Positions 31,949 through 40,752 of a stretch of 64,000 nt of DNA are shown here, piece by piece. This stretch comes from CAYWJT01 sp964458655. Lineage in GTDB: Bacteria; Acidobacteriota; Aminicenantia; Aminicenantales; Saccharicenantaceae. The notes under the pieces are model-generated. The model did no database searches. It was not told the DNA's origin and saw nothing but the letters and a program-made list of their open reading frames with translations. Within the stretch, counting starts at the first letter, position 1. The number at the start of each line of letters is the position of its first letter. The translations under genes and the position numbers were made by a program. The stretch is taken from positions 1 through 64,000 of the forward strand of contig CAYWJT010000001.1 of NCBI GenBank assembly GCA_964458655.1, given 5' to 3'.

Positions 31949-33232
31949 CTAAAGATGCCATGGCGCCCTCATCGGCTGGTCTATCAGGCGGTTCGCCTCC
32001 TCGTCCCCGACGAAGCGTTCGCTCTGCGAGTCGAAGCGCAGCGGCCGGCCGAGCTGGACGGCGATCTTGGCCAGGTTGACCAGGGTGCACGACCTGTGGC
32101 CGTTCTCTTCGTTCAGCGCGAACTTCCTTCTCAGGCGCACGGCCCGCGCGAAATCAGTGACCTGCGGCTCCGGGTCCGGCAGCCTGTCGACCAGTCGGGC
32201 CGCGTCCCTGACCGTGCACTCGAAGCCGCGGAAGAGCTTGCCTCCGGGGCCCTCGATGAACGGTGCCGAGGCGTCCCGGTTCTCGCCGTCGAGGATTATC
32301 TTGCAGCCGTCGGCGTATCTGAGCTCGATGCGGCGCCAGGTGCCGCAGGCGTCCGGGTGCTGCTGCGGGCAGTCGGCCTCGACCTCGACCGGCCCGGTGC
32401 CGTCCTTGTCCAGGACGTACTGCACCGGGTCGAGGTAGTGCTGGCCCATGTCGCCCAGGCCGCCGCCGTCGTAATCCCAGTAGCCGCGGAAAGTGCCGTG
32501 GACGCGGTGCGGGTGGTAGGGCTTGTAAGGCGCCGGGCCCAGCCAGAAGTCGTAGTCGAGCTCGGGAGGCACCGGCTCCGGCCTGAGGTTGGTGCGGCCC
32601 CGCCAGTAGAACTTCCAGTCGAAGCCCGTGCTGGCGTTTACGGTGACCTTGAGCGGCCAGCCCAGGGCGCCGCTCTGAACGAGCTTCTTGACGGGTTTGA
32701 CGTCGGTCCCGAAACCGTAGAAGCGGCCCTCGAAGCGGAACCAGGTGTTGACGCGGAAGATGCGGCCGTGCCTCCGCACCGCCCGGACCACGGCCCGGCC
32801 CTCGCCGATCGTCCGGGTCATGGGCTTCTCGCACCAGATGTCCTTGCCGGCTTCGGCGGCCGCTATGGAGATGAGCGCGTGCCAGTGCGGGGGCGTCGAG
32901 ATGTGGACGATATCGATATCCGGACGGGCCAGCACCTCCCGGAAGTCCCGGTAGCCCTTCACGGCCGGGTCGCCGGCAAGCTCGAGCGCCTGGCGGAGGT
33001 GCGCTTCGTCGACGTCGCAGACGGCCTGGAGCACGGCCCCGGGGTAACGGAGATGGGCCCGGCCCATGCCTCCGACCCCGATCACGGCCCGGGTCAGAGT
33101 GTCGCTTGGCGGCGTGAACCCGGCGCCTCCGAGCACCCGCCTCGGAACGATCATCAGGCCGGTCGCGGCTGCGGCTCGCAGGAAGGCGCGCCGCGATAGC
33201 CGGCTGACGGTGGCTGACGACTGCTTCTTCAT
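31949..33232 (-). CDS. Tat-exported Gfo/Idh/MocA oxidoreductase paired with the DUF1080 gene
   Basis: 427 aa. Tat signal SRRAFLRAAAATGLM near residues 13-27. Rossmann motif RAVIGVGGMGRAHLR. The EKP motif lies in IWCEKPMTRTIGEG. The substrate domain contains YWDYDGGGLGDMGQHYLDP, typical of the family's catalytic His region. It is predicted to oxidise a glycoside or sugar in the periplasm with a bound NAD cofactor. The start at 33232 is preferred over 33274. A TATAAT box ends only 9 bases before this ATG, so the leader would be very short. It is the first gene of a two-gene operon with the HEAT/DUF1080 gene, and is related to but distinct from the copy at 2864. Confidence 0.87.
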   Translation of the reverse strand: MKKQSSATVSRLSRRAFLRAAAATGLMIVPRRVLGGAGFTPPSDTLTRAVIGVGGMGRAHLRYPGAVLQAVCDVDEAHLRQALELAGDPAVKGYRDFREVLARPDIDIVHISTPPHWHALISIAAAEAGKDIWCEKPMTRTIGEGRAVVRAVRRHGRIFRVNTWFRFEGRFYGFGTDVKPVKKLVQSGALGWPLKVTVNASTGFDWKFYWRGRTNLRPEPVPPELDYDFWLGPAPYKPYHPHRVHGTFRGYWDYDGGGLGDMGQHYLDPVQYVLDKDGTGPVEVEADCPQQHPDACGTWRRIELRYADGCKIILDGENRDASAPFIEGPGGKLFRGFECTVRDAARLVDRLPDPEPQVTDFARAVRLRRKFALNEENGHRSCTLVNLAKIAVQLGRPLRFDSQSERFVGDEEANRLIDQPMRAPWHL

Positions 33233-33412
33233 CGCTCCGCTATTATAGATTAGAAAGGGGTTCGGAATCATCAACCGCTTCTTAGCGGCGGACGAGCGGC
33301 TCGCTCCCGCGCTTTTTTGCTTTGGAGCCCGCGCCCGGCCGGGAAGAAATCGGTTGCTTTTGAGTCTAAAATAGCTGATAGTCTTTTTCTATTCCACACG
33401 CAGGAGGTTCTG

Positions 33413-35500
33413 ATGCGGCGTTGTTCACGCCTGAAAAGGACCCTTCGGGCGGTCGTAGCGCTCGCCGCGCTGGCGGCGGTTGCGGCCGCGGCCGGGCTTG
33501 CGGCCCAGGAGGCCTCGAAGTATCACAACTACGCCGATATGACATCGGCCTTCAAGACCCTCGTGGACGGCCACGCCGACCTGGCCGCGATGACGTCGGC
33601 CGGGAAGACGGCCGGCGGCCGCGACGTCTGGGTCATCGAGCTCGGGCTCAAGCGCGGCACCCCGTTCGGGACGCGGCCGGGCCTTCTGATCGCCGCCGGT
33701 TTCGAGGGCGACCATCTCATCGGCAGCGAGCTCACGCTCGAGATCTGCCGGCATCTTGTCGACGGCTATCCGGCCGATCCCGCGGTCAAAAAAACCCTGG
33801 AGGAATCGGTCGTCTATATCTTCCCGCGCCTGAACCCGGACGCGGCCGAGGGCTATTTCGCTCCGGTCAAGTCCGGCCGCCGGACGACCTCGAGCCCGCG
33901 CGACGACGACAACGACGGCCGCGTTGACGAGGACGGGCCCGAGGACCTCAACAAGGACGGATACATAACGGTCATGCGGGTCAAGGCCCCCGACGGCCAG
34001 TACATCATCGACCCCGAGGAGCCGCGGCTGATGAAGAAGGCCGACCCGCAGAAAGGCGAGCGGGGCGTCTACAAGATCCACTGGGAAGGCGTCGACAACG
34101 ACGGCGACGGCTTCGTCAACGAGGACCCGCCGGGCGGGACCGACCTCAACCGCAACTTCATGCACGAATATCCCTATTACAAGCCCGACGCCGGACCGCA
34201 CATGGTCAGCGAAAGGGAAAGCCGGGCCCTGATGGACTGGATGGTGAAGCACCGGAACGTCGCCGCGATCCTGACCTTCGGCGAGAGCGACAACCTGATC
34301 TCGCCGCCGGCCTCGGCGACCCGCTTCGGCCAGTCGCGCGAGCTCGACCTGCTCGCCTTCGCCGAAGCCTCCGTGGCTGCCGCCAGGACCGTGGGCATGA
34401 TACAACCGCCTTCGCGCTTCGGCGGCAGGCGCGGGTTCGGCGGGGGCGGCATGGAGGAGTTCTCGTTCGAGATGATGGCCGGAAGTCTCCGGCAGATGTT
34501 GAGCGGCGGGCAAACTCAGGCCCAGACGGCCGAGGGCGGCCGTTTCCGGATGCCGGAGCGCCGCCCCGAGACCTCGTTGAACGCCTCCGACCTTGAATAC
34601 TTCCGCCAGGCCGGCGAGAAATACCGGGAGCTCACCGGGATACGACAGGCGCTCTACGTCAGGATGCCCCAGGGCGCTTTCTTCCAGTACGGCTATTTCC
34701 AGTTCGGCGTGCCCTCGTTCTCGACCCCGGGCTTCGGCTCAGCCGCGGCCGAGCCGCCCATGATGCGGCGGCCTGGCATTTCGGGCACGGAGGGCGGGGC
34801 CCAGGCCGGCCGCGCGGCGGGCCAGACCGATAGGAGCGGCGGCGCTTCCCAGACCGCCCAGCAGTTCATGCAGATGATGCAGTCGGCCGGAGGGGGAGGC
34901 CAGATAGCCAGGCTCTTCCAGGCTCAGGCGGGCGGCGCCGGACAGGCCGCGACGGCTGAGCCCGGCATAGACAAGCAGCTCCTCAAGTGGCTGGACGCCG
35001 AGAAAGCCGACGGCTTCGTGAACTGGACGGCCTTCAAGCACCCCGACCTTGGGGAAGTGGAAATAGGCGGGTTCAAGCCCTACGCCTGGGCCAACCCGCC
35101 GGCGGCCAAAATAGGCGAGCTGGCCAAGGGCCACGCCGGCTTCGCGCTCTATCTCGCCGGCCTCTTCCCGAAGCTCAACGTCGCTTCGGTTGAAGCGACC
35201 GCCCTCGGCGGCGGGCTGTTCAGGGTCAAGGCCGAGGTCGAGAACAGCGGCTTCTGGCCGACGGCCCTCGCCCAAGGCGTGACCTCACGGAGCGTAAAGC
35301 CGGTCATGGTCCAGCTTAGCGTCAAGCCGGAGGACATCATCGCCGGCGGCAACAAGACCAACTTCATCCCCAGCCTGGCCGGCGCGGGAGGCCGGGCCGG
35401 GTTCGAGTGGATCATACGCGGCCGGGCCGGGGACAGGATAGAGGTCCTGGCCGTGTCCGAAAAGGGCGGCCGGGCGAGCGCCGGCATTGTGTTGAAGTGA
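33413..35500 (+). CDS. M14-like carboxypeptidase homologue lacking catalytic residues
   Basis: 695 aa. Signal peptide 1-30. An M14 fold with inserted Ca-binding loops DDDNDGRVDEDGPEDLNKDG and DNDGDGFVNEDPPGG. Compared with the active paralogue that follows, the zinc motif HGNE is replaced by E98-G-D-H101. The third ligand His is replaced by Gly290 (LTFGESDN). The general-base Glu is replaced by Pro439 (SFSTPGF). The substrate-binding N-R of DLNRNF is kept. A Gln/Gly/Ala-rich linker (about 455-520) precedes the C-terminal domain. It is therefore probably a non-catalytic partner or peptide-binding protein. AGGAGG precedes the ATG at 33413; the longer frame from 33317 lacks one. Confidence 0.85.
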   Translation: MRRCSRLKRTLRAVVALAALAAVAAAAGLAAQEASKYHNYADMTSAFKTLVDGHADLAAMTSAGKTAGGRDVWVIELGLKRGTPFGTRPGLLIAAGFEGDHLIGSELTLEICRHLVDGYPADPAVKKTLEESVVYIFPRLNPDAAEGYFAPVKSGRRTTSSPRDDDNDGRVDEDGPEDLNKDGYITVMRVKAPDGQYIIDPEEPRLMKKADPQKGERGVYKIHWEGVDNDGDGFVNEDPPGGTDLNRNFMHEYPYYKPDAGPHMVSERESRALMDWMVKHRNVAAILTFGESDNLISPPASATRFGQSRELDLLAFAEASVAAARTVGMIQPPSRFGGRRGFGGGGMEEFSFEMMAGSLRQMLSGGQTQAQTAEGGRFRMPERRPETSLNASDLEYFRQAGEKYRELTGIRQALYVRMPQGAFFQYGYFQFGVPSFSTPGFGSAAAEPPMMRRPGISGTEGGAQAGRAAGQTDRSGGASQTAQQFMQMMQSAGGGGQIARLFQAQAGGAGQAATAEPGIDKQLLKWLDAEKADGFVNWTAFKHPDLGEVEIGGFKPYAWANPPAAKIGELAKGHAGFALYLAGLFPKLNVASVEATALGGGLFRVKAEVENSGFWPTALAQGVTSRSVKPVMVQLSVKPEDIIAGGNKTNFIPSLAGAGGRAGFEWIIRGRAGDRIEVLAVSEKGGRASAGIVLK

Positions 35501-35514
35501 ACGAGGAGGCTGCC

Positions 35515-37317
35515 ATGAAACGCTTCGAGATAAAAGCTTCTTTCAGGATAGCGGTCCTCATCTCCCTCCTGACCGCGCTCGCGGCCTTCAACCCGGCGCG
35601 GGTCTCCGGGCAGAAGACTTCCGACCCGCAGTTCAAGGTCAAGCTGGACTTCGACCGCTGGCACGACGTCCCGGAGCTCTACGCGGACATGAAGAGGCTG
35701 GCCGACGCCTTCCCCAGGTTCCTCAAGCTGCAGTCGCTCGGCAAAAGCTACGAGGGCCGCGACATCATGCTCATGACCATAAACAACCCGGCCACGGGGC
35801 CGGAGTCGGCCAAGGCCGCCATGTACATCGAAGCCAACGTGCACGGCAACGAGATCCAGGGCGCCGAGGTCTGTCTTTACACCATCTGGTACCTGATGGA
35901 GAACTACGGCCGGCTCGAGGACATCACCAGGCTGGTCGATGAGCGGGTCTTCTACGTCGTGCCGACGGTCAACCCGGACGGCCGCCAGTACTTCTTCGAG
36001 GGGCCGACGGGCAGCACCCGCTCCGGGCACGTGCCCGTGGACGACGACGGCGACGGCCTGTTCGACGAGGACCCGCCCGAGGACATCAACGGCAACGGCA
36101 TCGTCGAGCAGATACGCATGTGCGTTCCCGGCCGCGGCAACTACAGGATAAGCTCCCTCAACCCGAATATCATGGAGCCGGTGCCCTACGGCGAGAAAGG
36201 CGACTACATCCTGCTCGGGAGCGAGGGCCTGGACAACGACGGCGACGGCCTGGTCAACGAGGACCAGCCCGGCGGCTATGACCCCAACCGCAACTGGGGC
36301 TCGGACTGGCAGCCCAATTACGTCCAGTCCGGCGCCATGGATTACCCGTTCGAGCTGCCCGAGGTCCGGGCCGTCAACGAGTTCCTCATGGCTCACCCCA
36401 ACATCGCGGGCGTCCAATCCTACCACAACTTCGGCGGCATGATCCTCAGGGGGCCGGGCGCCGAATCGAGCGGCGAGTACCCGATGAGCGACGTCAATTT
36501 CTACGACGAGCTCGGGAAAAACGGCGAGCGCATCCTGCCCTTCTACCGCTACATCGTCATCTGGAGCGGCCTTTACACCGTGCACGGCGGCTTCATCGAC
36601 TGGACCAACGACGGCCTGGGCATCGCCTCCTTCTCGAACGAGCTCTGGAGCAGCGAACAGTACTTCACCAGCCAGGCCCTCAAGGACCAGCAGAGGGACC
36701 CGTCGAGCCCGATCGCGCCGAACGTATCCCGTTACTACTTCGACCGCTACCTCGAGTTCGGCGACCAGTTCGTCGAGTGGAAGCCCTTCGACCACCCTCA
36801 GTACGGCAAGGTCGAGATGGGCGGGGTCTGGAAGAGGTTCCAGGGCCGGGTGCCGCCGAGGTTCATGAACGAGGAGCTCTGCCACAGGAACATGGCCTTC
36901 ACCCTCTACCACGCGGCCGAGATGCCCATGGTGACGATGGGGGAGGCCTCGGTCGAGCGGGTCGGCGGCGACGTCTACCGGCTCTTCCTGGACGTGTCCA
37001 ACCCGAAGATGATCCCGACCGTCATGGCCAAGGCGGCCCAGAACAACGTGGTCCGGCCGGACCTGCTGCTCGTCGAGGGCAAGAAAGTCGACGTCATCTC
37101 GGTGGGCCTGGTCGACAACAAGGAAATCTACAAGGTCAAGCCGTCGGTGGTGCAGACGATCGACCAGAAGGATTTGAAAAGGCTGATCATAAGGAACGGG
37201 CTGCCGGGCCGGACGACCAGGACCTTCATGTACCTAGTCAAGGGGTCCGGCGACGTGACGCTCACATACGACAGCGTCAAGGGCGGCCGGAAAAGCAAGA
37301 CCGTGACCTTGAAATAG
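35515..37317 (+). CDS. Secreted M14-family zinc carboxypeptidase
   Basis: 600 aa. Signal peptide 1-32. Zinc ligands His110 and Glu113 (ANVHGNEIQGAE) and His304 (QSYHNFGG). Substrate-binding Arg in DPNRNWGSDW. General base Glu376 (ASFSNELW). Two Ca-binding DxDxDG loops (DDDGDGLFDEDPPEDINGNG and DNDGDGLVNEDQPGG) are inserted between the first and third ligands. A C-terminal beta domain spans about 470-600. All catalytic elements are present, unlike the paralogue 14 bases upstream. The ribosome site is GAGGAGG. It probably trims peptides in the periplasm or outside; the tandem pair may form a heterodimer. Confidence 0.9.
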   Translation: MKRFEIKASFRIAVLISLLTALAAFNPARVSGQKTSDPQFKVKLDFDRWHDVPELYADMKRLADAFPRFLKLQSLGKSYEGRDIMLMTINNPATGPESAKAAMYIEANVHGNEIQGAEVCLYTIWYLMENYGRLEDITRLVDERVFYVVPTVNPDGRQYFFEGPTGSTRSGHVPVDDDGDGLFDEDPPEDINGNGIVEQIRMCVPGRGNYRISSLNPNIMEPVPYGEKGDYILLGSEGLDNDGDGLVNEDQPGGYDPNRNWGSDWQPNYVQSGAMDYPFELPEVRAVNEFLMAHPNIAGVQSYHNFGGMILRGPGAESSGEYPMSDVNFYDELGKNGERILPFYRYIVIWSGLYTVHGGFIDWTNDGLGIASFSNELWSSEQYFTSQALKDQQRDPSSPIAPNVSRYYFDRYLEFGDQFVEWKPFDHPQYGKVEMGGVWKRFQGRVPPRFMNEELCHRNMAFTLYHAAEMPMVTMGEASVERVGGDVYRLFLDVSNPKMIPTVMAKAAQNNVVRPDLLLVEGKKVDVISVGLVDNKEIYKVKPSVVQTIDQKDLKRLIIRNGLPGRTTRTFMYLVKGSGDVTLTYDSVKGGRKSKTVTLK

Positions 37318-37331
37318 AAGGCTGGCCGGGC

Positions 37332-39221
37332 TCAGGACAGGCCGACGACCCGGCCGGTCTTCGGGTCGAGGTCGACCTCGTAGAACGCCGGCCGCGTGGG
37401 CAGCCCCGGCATGGTCCGCATATCGCCGCATAGAGGATAGAGGAAACCGGCCCCGATGCTGGCCCGGATGTCCCGGACCGGTATCCTGAAGCCCTTGGGC
37501 ACACCCTTGAGCTCCGGCAGATGGCTCAGGCTGAGATGGGTCTTGGCCATGCAGATGGGCAGGTTGGCGAACCCCAGCCTGGTGTAGAGTTCGATCCTGG
37601 CCTCGGCCTCGGGAGCGTAATCCACGCCGTCGGCGCCGTAGATCTCGGTCGCGATGGTCTCGATCTTCTTCTTTATCGGCCACTCGAGCGGGTAGAGGAA
37701 GCGGAAATCGGACGGCTTTCGAGCGGCCTTGATCACGGCTTCGGCCAGCTCGACGGCGCCCGCGCCGCCTTCCGCCCAAACGTCGCAGGCCACGGCGTCC
37801 TCGGCGCCGGCCGCCATGGCCGCCCGCCTGACCATGTCTATCTCGGCGTCGGTGTCGGTCGTGAACCTGTTCACGGCCACGATGACGGAGACGCCGAACT
37901 TGAGCGCGTTCTTGATATGCGCGGTCAGGTTGCCGAGCCCCTTCTCCAGAAGCTCGAGGTTCTCTTTCGTATATTCAGGCGAGAGCGGCCTGCCGGCCAC
38001 GACCTTGGGGCCGCCGCCGTGCATCTTCAGGGCCCGGACCGTAGCCACGATAACGACGCAATCCGGGGCCAGGCCGCTCGCGCGGCACTTGATGTTCATG
38101 AACTTTTCCATGCCGCAGTCGGCCCCGAAGCCGGACTCGGTCACGACGTAGCCGTCCTCGCCGACCAGGCGCAGGGCGATGAGGTCGGCGATGACCGAAG
38201 AGTTGCCGTGCGCGATGTTGGCGAAAGGCCCGGCGTGGACCATGGCCGGCGTGTTCTCGAGCGTCTGCAGGAGGTTGGGCATGAGCGCGTCCTTCATCAG
38301 GACCGCCATGGCGCCCGCGACCCCCAGGTCGTCGGCCGTCACCGGCTCGCCGGAGCGGCTGGTGGCGACGACGACACGGCCGAGACGCTCCCGCATGTCG
38401 GCCGGACCGATGGTCAGGGCCAGGACGGCCATGACCTCGCTCGCCGCCGAGATGTCAAAGCCGGTCTCCCTGGACAGGCCCTCTTCCTCGGGGCCGAGCC
38501 CGATCCTCACCTGCCTCAGGAAACGGTCGCTGATGTCGATGACCCGGTTGACGGCTATCGAGGCCGGGTCGATGTCGAGGCGGAATATGCGACGTTTCTC
38601 TTCGGCGGTGAGTTCGTCCGGGTCGGACTTGTCGATGCCGAGCTTGCGGAGCCTGCGCATCAGGACGGGAGAAAAACAGCGCTTGCCTTGCTTGTCCCCC
38701 GGGCAGAAAGAATTGAACAGCTTCCTGTCGTCCTGACGGCTTTCGTGCAGGATGCGCGCGTCCAGAGCGGCCGCCATCAGGTCGTGAGCGGCCGTCACGG
38801 CGTGGATGTCGCCGGTCAGGTGCAGGTTGAGGTCCTCCATGGGCACGATCTGGGCGTAGCCGCCGCCGGCGGCCCCGCCCTTGACGCCGAAGGTCGGACC
38901 CATGCTGGGCTGGCGGACGACGATGACCGCTTTTTTGCCCAGATGGGCGCCGAGCGCCTGGCCGAGCCCGACAGTGACGGTCGTTTTCCCTTCGCCGAGG
39001 GGCGTGGGCGTGACGGCCGTCACGTCGATATACCGGCCCAGGGGCCTGCCTTTCATTTTGTCCAGCACGTCCAGGTGTATCTTGGCCTTGTACTTGCCGT
39101 AAAGCTCCAAGTCATCCTCGGGCAGGCCCAGTCGCGAGGCTATTTCAGCAATGGGCAGGAGCCTGGCCTGCTGGGCTATCTCGATGTCGGCAGGTATGGC
39201 CGCGGCGTTCTTTTCGGGCAT
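37332..39221 (-). CDS. fhs: Formate-tetrahydrofolate ligase, long form
   Basis: 629 aa, about 70 longer than the common bacterial enzyme. It makes 10-formyl-THF from formate, ATP and THF. The nucleotide motif is PTPLGEGKTTVTVGL, and FANIAHGNSSVIADLIAL and TESGFGADCGMEKFMNIKCR are typical. An inserted segment (FSPVLMRRLRKLGIDKSDPD, then LTAEEKRRIFRLDIDP) and the C-terminus DIRASIGAGFLYPLCGDMRT match the ligase domain of eukaryotic C1-THF synthase more than the short bacterial type. Start at 39221 (AAGGAGA). It converges with the M14 gene, with 14 bases between. It feeds one-carbon metabolism; no other folate gene is linked here. Confidence 0.92.
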   Translation of the reverse strand: MPEKNAAAIPADIEIAQQARLLPIAEIASRLGLPEDDLELYGKYKAKIHLDVLDKMKGRPLGRYIDVTAVTPTPLGEGKTTVTVGLGQALGAHLGKKAVIVVRQPSMGPTFGVKGGAAGGGYAQIVPMEDLNLHLTGDIHAVTAAHDLMAAALDARILHESRQDDRKLFNSFCPGDKQGKRCFSPVLMRRLRKLGIDKSDPDELTAEEKRRIFRLDIDPASIAVNRVIDISDRFLRQVRIGLGPEEEGLSRETGFDISAASEVMAVLALTIGPADMRERLGRVVVATSRSGEPVTADDLGVAGAMAVLMKDALMPNLLQTLENTPAMVHAGPFANIAHGNSSVIADLIALRLVGEDGYVVTESGFGADCGMEKFMNIKCRASGLAPDCVVIVATVRALKMHGGGPKVVAGRPLSPEYTKENLELLEKGLGNLTAHIKNALKFGVSVIVAVNRFTTDTDAEIDMVRRAAMAAGAEDAVACDVWAEGGAGAVELAEAVIKAARKPSDFRFLYPLEWPIKKKIETIATEIYGADGVDYAPEAEARIELYTRLGFANLPICMAKTHLSLSHLPELKGVPKGFRIPVRDIRASIGAGFLYPLCGDMRTMPGLPTRPAFYEVDLDPKTGRVVGLS

Positions 39222-39398
39222 GGCTGTCTCCTTCGGTCCGGCTGCAAAATACGATAAACCCCCGTTCGGGCCCGGAGGGTCGGTCGTCCCCGCGGAGAGA
39301 AAGACGACAGCTTCAAACGTCCGCAGGGCCTCCGGCGGCCCGCCTATAAAAGCTATCGGAATAATATGATAGCAGAAGGACGAAGCCGGCCGCAAGCC

Positions 39399-40736
39399 TC
39401 AGAAGCTGATGGAGATGCTGCGGCCGCCGCTGCCGAACCTGGGGTTGACCACGTTGCTCTTGAGCGAGCCGAAGCTGAAGTTCAGCCCCGCTGAGAAAAA
39501 ATAATCGTAAGAGGTCTGGAGCTGCTTCTGGCGCAGCAGCACTTCCTCGTAGGACGCCCCGCCCCGGGGCAGGAAGAGCTGGTCGTGGATGCGCGAGGCG
39601 CTGCCGCCGATCTCGAAGCTCAGGCCCTTCCAGACGCGCAAGGAAACTTCGCCGTTGAGCTCCAGCCTGTATTTCTTGAGGTCGTGGAGGTAATGGGAGC
39701 CCTTCAGGCCGGCGCTGATCGTGCCCCATGGCCTCTTTATCTCGTATTCGAAAGAGAGCGATTCGCTCAGCCTGGTCTCGGCCGTCTTGAAGAAGATGGT
39801 CTCTTCAATGTAGCGGACCGACGAAAGGCCGAACAGGTACAGGATGCGAAGCTGTCTTTTGGTGGACTCGTCATAGGGGAAGATGTCGTATTCCAGCGCC
39901 GGGGCCAGGCTGCCTCCGAGCTTCAGGTTCTGGTAGGTCGAGGAATTGACGCTGACGAAGGCCCCCGCCGACCAGTGCCGGCCTAGGCTGAAGACGAACA
40001 GGCCCGAATAGCCGTAGCCGTGCGACTTGCTGGTGACGGTGGAGCCGTCGAAGCTGAATTCCTGGCGCTGGAAGTTAGCGAAGACCGACATGCGGATCTT
40101 CTGCTCCGGCGTCACCCGGTTGGCCGAGAAGGACCCGTAGTACATGCCGTCCTTGTACTGCTCCTGGCCGTCGAGGAAGCTGCTGGCGTTCAGGTTGAAG
40201 ACCCAGAATCTCCAGGGGTCGACGACCGAGGTCGGCTTGACCTGCTCCTGGAACGAGACGGAGATGTGCTTGGCCAGCGGCGTCTTGGCGGCGTAGCGGA
40301 GGAGGCCGAGCCGCAGCGCCTGGGTCAGGGCCCGGTCCTTATCCTCTGGCGCGGCCGGTTCCCCGGCCGGGACCTCAATCGTGTTGCGGTCGCCCTCGAA
40401 ACGCCCCCGGCCCTGGAAGGCGAGCGCGAGGCACGGCCGGCCCTCCTTTTCCGACGGCTTCACGGACACGACGACGTCGGCCTCTTCCGGGGCGGGCACG
40501 AACGTCGCGAAAGGTATCTCCGAGCGCAAGAGGTCGGCGTTGAACCGCGGCATGTCCACGAAAACCCGCAGCGGTTCGCCGTTGCCGGCCGCCTGGGCGT
40601 CGGCGCCCGCCGCGCCGGACAGGACGGCGGCCAGAACGGTCAGGGCCGCGACGCAGGTCATGAAGGCCTCGAGCGCCGGCCCAACTGCCCGAAGTCCGGT
40701 CCCGCGCTTCCCGCGTGTCTTTCCGGTCTCGCTCAT
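39399..40736 (-). CDS. Outer-membrane beta-barrel protein (second of a tandem pair)
   Basis: 445 aa. A long positively charged n-region, then a signal core at about 26-47. The periplasmic N-terminal domain is at about 57-150 (LRVFVDMPRFNADLLRSEIP, then DVVVSVKPSEKEGRP). A barrel of alternating aromatic strands follows from about 165, ending SISISF with the C-terminal Phe of Bam substrates. The upstream gene (40753) is a paralogue. Both share SANRVTP, FPY(D/S)(E/Q)ST(K/R)RQLR, YIEETI(F/Y)FKT, RIHDQL-type and SYE(E/D)VLLRQK segments. No function is known to me. The start is at 40736 behind GGAGA, 16 bases after the paralogue's stop. Confidence 0.75.
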   Translation of the reverse strand: MSETGKTRGKRGTGLRAVGPALEAFMTCVAALTVLAAVLSGAAGADAQAAGNGEPLRVFVDMPRFNADLLRSEIPFATFVPAPEEADVVVSVKPSEKEGRPCLALAFQGRGRFEGDRNTIEVPAGEPAAPEDKDRALTQALRLGLLRYAAKTPLAKHISVSFQEQVKPTSVVDPWRFWVFNLNASSFLDGQEQYKDGMYYGSFSANRVTPEQKIRMSVFANFQRQEFSFDGSTVTSKSHGYGYSGLFVFSLGRHWSAGAFVSVNSSTYQNLKLGGSLAPALEYDIFPYDESTKRQLRILYLFGLSSVRYIEETIFFKTAETRLSESLSFEYEIKRPWGTISAGLKGSHYLHDLKKYRLELNGEVSLRVWKGLSFEIGGSASRIHDQLFLPRGGASYEEVLLRQKQLQTSYDYFFSAGLNFSFGSLKSNVVNPRFGSGGRSISISF

Positions 40737-40752
40737 AACGCTTCTCCAGCCT

